Notes under the pieces: model-generated
Told to the model about the DNA's origin: nothing
Database searches by the model: none
Seen by the model: only the letters and a program-made list of their open reading frames with translations
Assembly: GCA_017532155.1 (NCBI GenBank)
Contig: JAFXJP010000049.1
Span: forward strand, 1 to 64,000
Source: Clostridia bacterium
GTDB taxonomy: Bacteria > Bacillota > Clostridia > Christensenellales > Aristaeellaceae
Reading direction: 5' to 3'
DNA length: 64,000 nt
Shown here: in pieces, positions 34,167 through 41,844 of the stretch
How the letters are laid out: each line of letters begins with the position of its first letter
Position numbering within the stretch: the first letter of the stretch is position 1
Translations under genes and position numbers: made by a program

Positions 34167-34820
34167 GGGGAGACGTTAGGGAGGCGGCTTTGGAGGGCAA
34201 AAGCCAGTCCACAATTCGGCATTGTCGTAAAGTGAACGAGAGTTCACTTTACTCTGTGCCTCATTGGAACTACATCCGCCTTTATCTGCCAAAGGGCAGC
34301 GGCGGATTTCGTTCCCCTAAAACCCACCCGAAAACCAGTCTTTGGGTGGGCTTGTTTCGGCAGGCTTTACGAAAAAGAGAGTGGATCTCAGGGATTCGAG
34401 CAAGCTCGATCCCATGATCTCCGCTCTCTTTTTCTGCGCGCTTCGCGCGCCCGGACGGCGCAGCCGTCCGGGCCTGCCGCATTTGTTGTGTGGTAGCGCT
34501 CGCGGAGGACCGCCGTTTCGCTGCGGCGAAACAAGCGGGCTTCACTATCGCGCCGCCGCAGCGGCGTACCTTCCCGCTCGTTTTTTCCGCAGAAAAAACG
34601 GCGACACTAACACACAAGATACTAAAGCGGCAGTCCGCGGAGCTACGCTCCGCGGGTTTGCGAAGCAAACTGAAAAAGGGCTTGGAATCGGCGGGAAAGC
34701 TTGCTTTCACATCCGTTCCAAACCCTTTTTCACTCAACTGCCGCGTTAATCACGCAGTCAACTTCCAATACCAAACGCAGGTTCTTTGGTACTTTCTTGA
34801 CGCAAGAAAGTACCGTCCCC
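34167..34820. repeat. multi-hairpin element, copy A
   Basis: About 650 bp without a gene, filling the gap between convergent genes. Hairpins in order: GTAAAGTGAAC/GTTCACTTTAC (about 34227-34252); CCCACCC/GGGTGGG (34323-34350); a closing stem CGGCAGGC/GCCTGCCG around GAAAAAGAGAG/CTCTCTTTTTC, GCGCGC/GCGCGC and CCCGGACGG/CCGTCCGGG; GTTTCG/CGAAAC; CGTTTTTT/AAAAAACG; a closing stem GCGGCAGT/ACTGCCGC around CCGCGGAG/CTCCGCGG, GTTTGC/GCAAAC and GGGCTTGGAA/TTCCAAACCC; and finally GGTACTTTCTTG/CAAGAAAGTACC. It has an extra segment at 34203-34320 that copies B and C lack. Confidence 0.9.
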
Positions 34821-34829
34821 CTCGTCTCC

Positions 34830-35816
34830 TCACTGTACAGCCGCTTCAAACGCCTCGAAAAACTCGGGACACGTCCACGTGCCGCAAGCCATTACGCTCT
34901 CGTCGCGCACAGCCAGCTGCAGCGCAAGACCGTTTTCCAGCTGAATCAGAAGGCTCGTGCCCGTCTCGCTGGCTCCGCTGCGGGAAAGAACCGCGTTGTT
35001 AATCAGAATCTCGTACAATTCCTTCGCCTTGGTCTTATCCGTCACCGTGCCAACGTCGGTCAGCTCCATGGCAACCACCTTGCCAGCCTTGAGTGTGTCG
35101 GCCAGCTTTTCGCCGCCCACCAGCGCATTGCCGCCAAAGGTCACGCGCTGGAACACGCGCATTTTGCCCTCTACTTCGGCTGCAACCATCGCGCCGTTCA
35201 TGCCGGAGACCGCATATACCTTGCCGCCTTCCTGAACAGTATTGCTGACCACGCCCTCGCTTTTGAGCGCAGGCTCACTGGTATAGGTGGATACCGCGCC
35301 CAGCTCCGTACCCAGCAGCTCCGTGCCAATGCTGGTCGGATTGGTCAGCAGCCTGTAATAACGGCCCTCCACGCAGATCAGCGGGAAGTTTGCGCCGCTG
35401 GCCGCCGCCCAGATACCGCGGTAGGAAGGCGCGGAGCGCTGGGAAATAACAATGCTGCCCTGAGGCAGATCCAGCGCCTGGGACTGAGCATTGGACAAAT
35501 CTCCGCCCATCTGCGTCGTCACGATGTTCTGCTTATTCTTTACATCCAGCCCGATGAGCGTGGGGAAGCCCACCACCGAGCCCAGCAGCACAATCACCAT
35601 GCACGCCATAGCCAAAGAGCGCTGCAGCACGCTGCGCTGACGGCGCGTATTGGCATTTACCTTTTTCGATTCCCAGGCCGAATTGCGGTAATGCGTTTTG
35701 CCATCCTGCATGGCAGCCTTGGCATCACGCAGAATTTCTTTTTTCAGGTCCTGCGTGGCGTGAAGCCCGCCCAGCATATCGCTTGTCATTTCCGGCAATT
35801 GTTCCAATCGCTTCAC
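34830..35816 (-). CDS. probable anti-sigma factor with one membrane segment
   Basis: A 328-residue protein with a cytoplasmic N-terminus (1-70), one membrane helix (about 66-90, SLAMACMVIVLLGSVVGFP) and a large extracytoplasmic domain (about 95-328) of no recognised family. Its ATG overlaps the stop of the ECF sigma gene by four bases, the usual arrangement for an anti-sigma factor, so that role is inferred from context and topology. I see no zinc-binding HxxxCxxC motif. It ends about 10 bp from hairpin element A. Confidence 0.7.
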   Translation of the reverse strand: MKRLEQLPEMTSDMLGGLHATQDLKKEILRDAKAAMQDGKTHYRNSAWESKKVNANTRRQRSVLQRSLAMACMVIVLLGSVVGFPTLIGLDVKNKQNIVTTQMGGDLSNAQSQALDLPQGSIVISQRSAPSYRGIWAAASGANFPLICVEGRYYRLLTNPTSIGTELLGTELGAVSTYTSEPALKSEGVVSNTVQEGGKVYAVSGMNGAMVAAEVEGKMRVFQRVTFGGNALVGGEKLADTLKAGKVVAMELTDVGTVTDKTKAKELYEILINNAVLSRSGASETGTSLLIQLENGLALQLAVRDESVMACGTWTCPEFFEAFEAAVQ

Positions 35817-36352
35817 GCTTCTTCGCCTCCTTCTCCCAGCACGCTCTTTAATTTTTTGCGTCCGCGCGACAAGCGGCTGGATATCGTTCCTTCAGCAACA
35901 TCCAGGATCTTGGCAATCTCGCTGATCCCGTAGCCCTGATAATAATGCAAAATAAAGATTTCGCGGAATTCCGCCGGCAGGCTGTTGACCGCCCGCAGCA
36001 CCTCGGTCTTTTCCAGATGCTGGCCGATGGTATCGGGCCCGGGGATGATTTCAAACACAGGGCTGCCCATCACCACGCGCCTGAGCCACGCCGAGCGCCA
36101 GATATCGCGGCAGCGGTTGAGCGCCACCTTTAAAAGCCAGGCCTTTTCCTTGCCTTCTTCCAGCTCGGGACGGTTGGTAAACAGGCTGACATACACGTCA
36201 TGGCAGACGTCCTCTGCCTTGGCGCGGTCACCCAGGTAAAAATAGCTCACGCGGATGACGTCATCCGCATAGCGCGTGTAGAGCATGTCAAACCACTGCG
36301 AAAACTCCGTCTCCGACATCCCTGTGCGCACCTGTTGACGCCCTTCATCCAT
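35813..36352 (-). CDS. ECF-type RNA polymerase sigma factor
   Basis: A 179-residue sigma-70-family protein. Region 2 (about 20-85) has TRYADDVIRVSYFYLGDRAKAEDVCHDVYVSLF, in segments typical of core binding and -10 recognition; region 4 (about 120-172) has LPAEFREIFILHYYQGYGIS and the helix-turn-helix IAKILDVAEGTISSRLSRGR. There is no region 1 or 3. It probably responds to an envelope signal through the overlapping downstream anti-sigma gene. ATG 36319 is an alternative start; 36352 is kept because the residues before MSETEF are compatible. Confidence 0.92.
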   Translation of the reverse strand: MDEGRQQVRTGMSETEFSQWFDMLYTRYADDVIRVSYFYLGDRAKAEDVCHDVYVSLFTNRPELEEGKEKAWLLKVALNRCRDIWRSAWLRRVVMGSPVFEIIPGPDTIGQHLEKTEVLRAVNSLPAEFREIFILHYYQGYGISEIAKILDVAEGTISSRLSRGRKKLKSVLGEGGEEA

Positions 36353-36420
36353 AATAACGATTGACCCCTTTGATTTCTTGCAAGTATTTCAAAAAATTTT
36401 TGCATTTTTCATGCCCTCAA

Positions 36421-36450
36421 ATTATACAATATTCGCTCATCCTGCGTCAA
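36421..36450 (-). promoter_or_regulatory. promoter of the ECF sigma operon
   Basis: On the minus strand TTGACG, 18-nt spacer, TATAAT, about 70 nt before the sigma start. It looks like a housekeeping (sigma-A) promoter. Confidence 0.7.
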
Positions 36451-36466
36451 GCAGCGACAGCAATCG

Positions 36467-37294
36467 CTACAAATAATCCCTGTTTTTCGCCGCAAATCTA
36501 CCTGTTCGGCACAGCGCCATCAGCACAAGGCACATGCAGCCCGGCAAAAGATAGGCAAGCAGGCCGGAGAAAAGATACAAAAGGCACAAAAGCAGCCCGT
36601 AAAGCAGATATTTCCGATCCCGCTCCGGCGACAGGATGGTATGCGTCAGCACGCTTTCCATCTGCCCCTGATGCTTGCGTTTTCCCAGCGCCACCAGCTG
36701 CTCATCCGTTGCCGGCCAGGCTGCGCCTGCAAGGGCGATCATCCGTTCATAGCCTACGGTTTTGATGACCGGTGGCAAAAGCGCTTGCGCTTTGGCTTCT
36801 TGCGAAAGCGTTCCTACGCCGCAAAGCACGCCTGCATCAACCCTTTCACGCAGACAGATGCGCTGACAGGCTGCTATATCGCGCACGGAAAGCTGCTCCC
36901 TGCGATGCATCTGCGCGCAGAATACCACTCGTTTTTCCTGATTTTTTGTCCAGCATACCGCGCCCCAGTCTTCCGCCCGTTCTATGTTCAGCGACATGAG
37001 CAGCGCTGCCTCCACATGCGCGCGCCGCGGCTGCATCAGCAGCCATTGCTCCATTTTCATCTCGCCGCCAAGCCGCGCTCGCAAAAGCTTTTCCCGACGA
37101 TGCACACGCTGCCGCCGCCCGCGCTCACGCAATATCAGCAGCATACACCCCAGCGCGCCGCCGGCCAGCAGCGCGCTGATGCGCATCCCCCACAACAGCA
37201 CAAATATCAATATACTGCCCGACATAATCAGCACCGTGCCGCCCAGATGATCCATTTTTTCGCTCAATCGTGTGCGCGTGAGATACTCCTGCAT
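36467..37294 (-). CDS. membrane protein of unknown function with a central Mrr-like region (tentative)
   Basis: A 275-residue protein with two N-terminal membrane helices (about 22-60), a soluble centre (about 65-215) and two C-terminal helices (about 228-262). The centre, with VCWTKNQEKRVVFCAQMHRR, ISVRDIAACQ and GVGTLSQEAKAQA, vaguely resembles restriction-endonuclease-like (Mrr/NERD) domains, but the catalytic D..(D/E)xK residues are not evident; this is speculative. Start 37294 is chosen because SD GAGAGG lies five nt upstream. It is divergent from nadD. Confidence 0.6.
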   Translation of the reverse strand: MQEYLTRTRLSEKMDHLGGTVLIMSGSILIFVLLWGMRISALLAGGALGCMLLILRERGRRQRVHRREKLLRARLGGEMKMEQWLLMQPRRAHVEAALLMSLNIERAEDWGAVCWTKNQEKRVVFCAQMHRREQLSVRDIAACQRICLRERVDAGVLCGVGTLSQEAKAQALLPPVIKTVGYERMIALAGAAWPATDEQLVALGKRKHQGQMESVLTHTILSPERDRKYLLYGLLLCLLYLFSGLLAYLLPGCMCLVLMALCRTGRFAAKNRDYL

Positions 37295-37312
37295 GCCATC
37301 CTCTCTTTCCAT

Positions 37313-37341
37313 TTGTAATTTGCGCCAAAATGCGTTATACT
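37313..37341 (+). promoter_or_regulatory. promoter of nadD operon
   Basis: TTGTAA (37313-37318), 17-nt spacer, TATACT (37336-37341), 31 nt before the start codon. Confidence 0.65.
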
Positions 37342-37371
37342 ATATTAGAATCATCCAAATTGGAGGCTTTC

Positions 37372-38505
37372 ATGCAAAAAATCGGCGTTCTGGGCGGTAT
37401 GTTTGATCCCATTCACAGGGGACATATACATGCTGCGCGTAGCGCGCTTTCCTTCGGTCTGGATCATGTGCTGCTTTTGCCCTGTCTCTCCCCCGCGCAC
37501 AGAAGCGCATCGCAGACAAGCGCCGAGGATCGGCTGCGCATGTGTGAGATCGCCGCACGCGGCAACGCGCGCATCACCGTCAGCGATATTGACCTGCGCG
37601 ACGGCCCCTGCTACGCTGCCGACACGCTGCGCCTCCTGCAAAGCAGATACCCCGATGCACAATTCTACTGGATCATCGGCGCAGACAAACTGCCCAATCT
37701 TTCGCGGTGGCGCCATGCAGATTATCTGTTTTCCCATTGCACATTTCTGGTCTGCCCGCGTCCGGGATCCGATGCATCGCTGCCCGTCCCCGGCGCGCAA
37801 ATGCATGTATTGCCCAGCGCTCTGCTGGATATTTCCAGCGGCGAAATCAAAAAAAAGCTCGCAGCTTATGATGACGCGCCCAAGCAGCTATTCCCTTCCG
37901 TAGCGCGCTATATTGCGGAAAACGGCCTGTATCAGCCGGATTTTCTGCCCGCGCTGCTCGATCGCGGCATGCAGCCAAACCGGCTGGCGCACACGATGGG
38001 CGTGCGAAAAGAAGCTGTAAAGCTGGCGCATCTGCACGGCGCCAGTATGCAAAAAGCCGCCGTCGCCGCCATGCTGCATGATATCGCCAAGCCTCTGCCG
38101 CTGGCGCAGATGCAATCGCTGGCAAAAGAATATGCGCTTGATTTGCCGGAGGATATTCTGGCTGATGGCAATCTTTTGCACGGGCCTGTCGCTGCCGCCA
38201 TTGCAGCGCATGAGCTTCATGTGACCGATCCCGAAATCCTCTCCGCCATCTCCTGCCACACAACAGGCAAGGAAAACATGACCACCCTGGAAATGTGCGT
38301 ATTCCTGGCCGACGCCATCGAGCCTACCCGCCGCGATTATCCCGGCCTAAAGGAAATGCGCGCTCTCTCCACAAGCAATTTATCCGGCGCTGTGCTGCTT
38401 TCCATGCAGCGCACGCAGGAATATGTTTTATCCCGCGGGCTGCATTTTTGCTCCCGCACCGAAAAAGCCATGCAAGATATTATGAGGAGGCTTCAACATG
38501 AGTGA
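37372..38505 (+). CDS. nadD: NadD-YqeK fusion: nicotinate-nucleotide adenylyltransferase plus HD phosphohydrolase
   Basis: A 377-residue fusion of two proteins usually encoded by adjacent genes. Residues 1-185 are NadD: IGVLGGMFDPIHRGHI (nucleotidyl-transferase motif) and IIGADKLPNLSRW, ending with ISSGEIKKKL; it makes NaAD from NaMN and ATP. Residues about 200-377 are the YqeK-type HD domain: NRLAHTMGV, AAMLHDIAKP (HD pair) and CHTTGKENMTTLE, a family with Ap4A hydrolase activity. Start 37372 follows SD TGGAGGC. It overlaps rsfS by eight bases. Confidence 0.93.
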   Translation: MQKIGVLGGMFDPIHRGHIHAARSALSFGLDHVLLLPCLSPAHRSASQTSAEDRLRMCEIAARGNARITVSDIDLRDGPCYAADTLRLLQSRYPDAQFYWIIGADKLPNLSRWRHADYLFSHCTFLVCPRPGSDASLPVPGAQMHVLPSALLDISSGEIKKKLAAYDDAPKQLFPSVARYIAENGLYQPDFLPALLDRGMQPNRLAHTMGVRKEAVKLAHLHGASMQKAAVAAMLHDIAKPLPLAQMQSLAKEYALDLPEDILADGNLLHGPVAAAIAAHELHVTDPEILSAISCHTTGKENMTTLEMCVFLADAIEPTRRDYPGLKEMRALSTSNLSGAVLLSMQRTQEYVLSRGLHFCSRTEKAMQDIMRRLQHE

Positions 38506-38881
38506 AGAACGCAACCTGGCTGTACGCGCGGCCGAAATTCTCAACAAATTCAAGGCGCAGGATATTATCGTGCTCAACGTCGCCAACATGACCGTGATCA
38601 CGGAATACATGGTCATCTGCACCGCACGCACCGCGCAGCACGTTAAATCCCTGTGCGATGACGTGGAAGACAAATTGGCCGAAGAGGGCGTGCTGCCCCG
38701 CAAGAAGGAAGGCCAGAACGACGGTCGCTGGGCGATCCTTGACTACGGCCATGTGCTGGTGCACGTTTTCCATCCCGAAGAGAGACAGTATTATCGCCTC
38801 GAGCGCCTGTGGGACGACGGCCTCAACCACGTGGAGCTGACTTTCGATAACGATGAAGAAAGCAAGCCTTTCCTGGGATGA
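38498..38881 (+). CDS. rsfS: ribosomal silencing factor RsfS (Iojap/YbeB)
   Basis: A 127-residue protein that binds L14 and blocks subunit joining when nutrients are low. Family motifs are in place: AAEILNKFKAQDIIVLNVANMTVITEYMVI in segments, TARTAQHVKSLCDDVEDKL, and the C-terminal WAILDYGHVLVHVFHPEERQYYRLERLW region. SD GGAGG is inside the end of nadD. The nadD-yqeK-rsfS order is a conserved bacterial cluster. It overlaps the next gene by four bases (ATGA). Confidence 0.95.
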   Translation: MSEERNLAVRAAEILNKFKAQDIIVLNVANMTVITEYMVICTARTAQHVKSLCDDVEDKLAEEGVLPRKKEGQNDGRWAILDYGHVLVHVFHPEERQYYRLERLWDDGLNHVELTFDNDEESKPFLG

Positions 38882-39222
38882 GCCTGCAATTATACGCACT
38901 GAAAAAGAACTTTGCCGTGCAAAAGGCCGAGCGCTTCTTCAAGGAGCGCCGTGTCACGGTGCAGTTCGTCGATCTCAAAAAGCATAAAATGGGCCTGCGG
39001 GAATTGCAGCTCTTTGCCCGCGCTGCCGGCGGCGCTTATCACCTGGTGGACCGCGATAATGTAAACGCCATGTCGCACCCCGTCGCGCACACCGACAACG
39101 CAGACGTCATCCTCGAGTATCTGATGGAAAAGCCGGAATTCCTGCGCACGCCCATCGTCCGCAACGGCCAGAAGGTCGTTATCGGCGAGGATCAGGCCGC
39201 CTGGCAAAAGCTGATCGACTGA
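38878..39222 (+). CDS. ArsC/Spx-family protein lacking all cysteines
   Basis: A 114-residue thioredoxin-fold protein of the arsenate-reductase family. The fold signature is visible: LYALKKNFAVQKAERFFKER where the catalytic CxxC or Cys loop should be, and FLRTPIVRNGQKVVIG, matching the RxPI.. region. There is no cysteine anywhere, so it cannot be a classical reductase and may be a binding or regulatory protein. It is translationally coupled to rsfS (ATGA overlap). Confidence 0.75.
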   Translation: MSLQLYALKKNFAVQKAERFFKERRVTVQFVDLKKHKMGLRELQLFARAAGGAYHLVDRDNVNAMSHPVAHTDNADVILEYLMEKPEFLRTPIVRNGQKVVIGEDQAAWQKLID

Positions 39223-39354
39223 TTACAGATCGTCCGCATCCTGCACGGGCATTTCGCCATACTTGGGCACGCCCGTATAGCTGCCAAATACGTCGTAATC
39301 GCTCTTTCCATCTTCAGGCCTGGGCATTTGCTTTTTTGTCTTTTTCGGATCCAT
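39223..39354 (-). CDS. small conserved-looking acidic-tailed protein
   Basis: A 43-residue reading frame with a near-perfect SD (GGAGGTGATC, 3-8 nt upstream). It starts MDPKKTKKQMPRPEDGKSDY, continues DVFGSYTGVPKYGEMP and ends VQDADDL. I remember similar small proteins with a DYDVxGSYTG core in clostridial genomes, but know no function. It is convergent with the ArsC-like gene, whose stop is the adjacent base. Confidence 0.7.
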   Translation of the reverse strand: MDPKKTKKQMPRPEDGKSDYDVFGSYTGVPKYGEMPVQDADDL

Positions 39355-39425
39355 GAGATCACCTCCACCCGTAGCATGCGCGCATATCAGCGCTTTCATT
39401 ACAACAGAAAAAAGGAGCGTTTCCC

Positions 39426-39938
39426 ATGAAAAAGTTTTTCCGTTTTCTTTTCGTGCTCGTCTTTATCGCAGCCGTCGCTGCAGCTGGCTATCTTTATGTC
39501 CAGGGCCAGGATCTGCACGCGCAGATTACCGATCTGAATGCCAGCATCACCGCCCTGACGGAAGCCAATACCGCCCTGACAACCGAAATTGATACGCTGA
39601 AAACCGACGCCGCCACTGCCAGCGCGGAGATTGCCACGCTCAATGAAAGCGTTACCGCCAGCACTGCCAGCGCCACTGCCCTGCAAACGCAGGTGGATAC
39701 CCTGACTGCTGAAAAGGCCGAGCTGCAGCTGAATGTGGATACGCTCACCAGCGAAAACACCGCCCTGCAGACCAGCGTGGATACGCTCTCTGCCGATAAC
39801 GCCACGCTCAATGACAAGCTGACGGCTATCGCAACCTTTGCCAACGAAAAGCTCAACGCCCTGCCGCTGATCATGGCGGAGGACAATGTCGAAGCCATCT
39901 GGACGATGGTAGAGGATCTGGTCGAGCTGTCCAAATAA
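39426..39938 (+). CDS. membrane-anchored coiled-coil protein
   Basis: A 170-residue protein: one N-terminal membrane helix (about 4-25, with FFRFLFVLVFIAAVAAAGYLY), a long Ala/Thr/Leu-rich coiled coil (about 30-138, heptads such as LNASITALTEANTALTTEID), and a short C-terminal tail (ENVEAIWTMVEDLVELSK-like, about 150-170). No catalytic domain. Probably anchored with the coil outside; function unknown. SD AAGGAG lies eight nt before the ATG. Confidence 0.75.
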   Translation: MKKFFRFLFVLVFIAAVAAAGYLYVQGQDLHAQITDLNASITALTEANTALTTEIDTLKTDAATASAEIATLNESVTASTASATALQTQVDTLTAEKAELQLNVDTLTSENTALQTSVDTLSADNATLNDKLTAIATFANEKLNALPLIMAEDNVEAIWTMVEDLVELSK

Positions 39939-39949
39939 GCAAAGCAAAA

Positions 39950-39972
39950 GACTGTGCCAAATAGCACAGTCT
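39950..39972. repeat. left 23-bp direct repeat (terminator stem) flanking insertion D
   Basis: GACTGTGC-CAAATA-GCACAGTC plus T. Identical to 40276-40298. It is preceded by AAAA, as expected of a terminator, but has lost the T-tract on its right. Confidence 0.8.
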
Positions 39973-40275
39973 CAGTCTGTCAAAAAAGTTCAAACTAACT
40001 CAGCGGGATGCAATGAAGGGGCACAGCCCCTTCATTTTTAAATCCGCAGCGGCGGCGTGTACGCCGCGGGGCCCGCAGCGCCCGAAAAATGATCCGGTGG
40101 ATCATTTTTAGCGAGGGCGGGCCGGAAGGCCCTGGGCAGGCAGTTGAAATACTGCTTCCTATATCATTTTCCGGCCGTGAGGCGCAGCCGAACAGGAAAA
40201 TGATGCTCCGAATGAAAGTCTGCTTTAGCTGACTTTCATTCGCTGGTTGTCGAAAAGGCTTTTTCGACAACCAGC
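39973..40275. mobile_element. multi-hairpin insertion D (MITE-like)
   Basis: 303 bp of hairpins and no gene, between two copies of a 23-bp terminator stem. Hairpins: TGAAGGGG/CCCCTTCA (40014-40034), GGCG/CGCC (near 40053-40066), AAAAATGATCC/GGATCATTTTT (40085-40109), ATCATTTTCC/GGAAAATGAT (40163-40204), GAATGAAAGTC/GACTTTCATTC (40210-40241), GGTTGTCGAAAA/TTTTCGACAACC (40245-40272). The left end (TGTCAAAAAAG) and the complement of the right end (TGTCGAAAAAG) form imperfect terminal inverted repeats. No transposase is present. Confidence 0.6.
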
Positions 40276-40304
40276 GACTGTGCCAAATAGCACAGTCTTT
40301 TTTT
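40276..40304. terminator. right copy of the 23-bp repeat with functional T-tract
   Basis: GACTGTGC-CAAATA-GCACAGTC followed by seven or more T. On the minus strand it also precedes the end of the Na/Pi transporter gene region. With the left copy it frames insertion D. Confidence 0.8.
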
Positions 40305-40314
40305 GTATGTCTTT

Positions 40315-41844
40315 TTATGCCATTTTCCCGGCGCATGTCGCTGCGCTTGCCGCATGCTGCAGCGCCTCCAGATAGGCTGCGCCCGTCATGCACGCCATGT
40401 GCCGATCACGTATTTCCTGTGCACACGCTGCCGCATCGCGCGCCATCAAATGCATGGACTGTTCTTTTTCGCCCGTCATTTTTCCGCCAAAGAGCGCCTG
40501 CTGCGCCATATCGGCCATATTCAGCGCTTTATGCGCCATCAGCATCAGATCGTCCATTGCTTCCTCGCCATAGTCTTCGCCGCGATACGCCATCCGAAGC
40601 TGCCACGCATGCTCGCCCATCTGCTGCGACTGCGCTGCTGCCTGCAGCAATATCCGGATGCGCTGCACATCCTTTTCGCCGCTCAGCCTTCCCCGCACCT
40701 GCAGCAGGCCCTCGGCAATTTCCTTTTCCAGCGCCGCGCTTTCTTCCACGCCCGGCCCTTCTTCTGCTGCATCGCCCTGCCACGTCTCCGCAGCCAGCTG
40801 CAGCTGCTGACGGTTCATATCGCACAGCCGCTGCGTTTCCCGCTCCAGCTGATGCAGCGCCAGCGAGGGCACAGCCAGCATTCGCTCATCATAGCAGCGC
40901 GTGCTTTCTTTCTGATCGCCGCGCACAAACAGCCTTGCCAACGCGCACAAGAGCCCCGCAAAGGGCAAAAGCACCAGCGCAGAAGCTGCGTTCTGCGTCA
41001 CATGCACCAGCGCAAGCTGCAATTTCACATTGCCGCCCATCTGCGCCGCGTAGTCCATTAGCGGCAGATACTGCGCCGCCGCAAACATCCCTGCCGCTCC
41101 CAGCACATTAAAGATCAGGTGCACCGCCGCCGCCCGACGGGCAGATACATTCGCGCCAGACGACGCCATCACCGCCGTCATGCAGGTGCCGATGTTCGCA
41201 CCCAGCACTACATAAAAAGCCGTCTGCAGCGGCAGGATTTCCTGCACAGCCATGGCTTGCAAAATGCCCACCGTCGCGGCGGAGGACTGCAAAATAGCTG
41301 CCACGCCCGCGCCCAGCAGCACCGCCAGCAGCGGCTGCTCGATGCCCAGCATCAGGTATTTCATGCCGTTCCACTGCTTCAGCGGCGCCATGGCCTCCGT
41401 CATCCATTGCATGCCGATCATCATCACGCCGGCGCCCAGCAGCGCATAGCCCGCCTGGCGAATGCGATCACGGCGGAACAAAAGCGTGACAAGCATGCCT
41501 GCGCCTGCAAGCATCGCGCCCGGCAGGCAGGTAAGGGACAGCATCAGCGCCGTCGTCGTCGTACCGATATTGGCGCCCATGATCACGCCGGCCGCACTTT
41601 TAAGCGACAGCAGCCCGGCCTGAACAAAGCCCACCGTCAGCACCGTCACCGCCGAGGAGGATTGCAGCATGCCTGCCGCAACCGTACCGGCAAACAAGCC
41701 CGACACGCGGTTTTTCGTCCGCCGCGGCAGCAGGCCCTGCAGGATTTTACCCAGCGTGCGCTCCAGCTTTTCGCTCATCATATGCAGGCCAAACAGAAAC
41801 AGCGCCAGCCCGCCCAGCAGCGATATAATCTCATTGATGGTCAT
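40315..41844 (-). CDS. Na/Pi cotransporter family protein with PhoU-like C-terminus
   Basis: A 509-residue membrane protein of the NptA/PhoU-fusion type. The inverted-repeat core has two QSSSA-type motifs (GMLQSSSAVTVL near residues 58-69 and ILQSSAATVGIL near 190-201) and two GANIGT motifs. After eight or so helices, a cytoplasmic helical bundle (about 320-509) resembles PhoU. It would import phosphate with sodium or act as a phosphate-responsive regulator. Its start overlaps the lipase gene by 14 bases, so they are cotranscribed. Confidence 0.92.
   Translation of the reverse strand: MTINEIISLLGGLALFLFGLHMMSEKLERTLGKILQGLLPRRTKNRVSGLFAGTVAAGMLQSSSAVTVLTVGFVQAGLLSLKSAAGVIMGANIGTTTTALMLSLTCLPGAMLAGAGMLVTLLFRRDRIRQAGYALLGAGVMMIGMQWMTEAMAPLKQWNGMKYLMLGIEQPLLAVLLGAGVAAILQSSAATVGILQAMAVQEILPLQTAFYVVLGANIGTCMTAVMASSGANVSARRAAAVHLIFNVLGAAGMFAAAQYLPLMDYAAQMGGNVKLQLALVHVTQNAASALVLLPFAGLLCALARLFVRGDQKESTRCYDERMLAVPSLALHQLERETQRLCDMNRQQLQLAAETWQGDAAEEGPGVEESAALEKEIAEGLLQVRGRLSGEKDVQRIRILLQAAAQSQQMGEHAWQLRMAYRGEDYGEEAMDDLMLMAHKALNMADMAQQALFGGKMTGEKEQSMHLMARDAAACAQEIRDRHMACMTGAAYLEALQHAASAATCAGKMA

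Noticed and set aside
34282..35002. Several open frames of 80-170 codons inside hairpin element A (similar ones in B and C)
   Set aside because: They follow the palindromic repeats, differ between copies by frame, lack SD sequences and resemble each other only because the DNA is repeated.
36467..37294. Restriction-endonuclease (Mrr) gene and thus a defence system
   Set aside because: Only a vague resemblance in the central region; catalytic residues are not visible and neighbours are ECF sigma and nadD, not defence genes.
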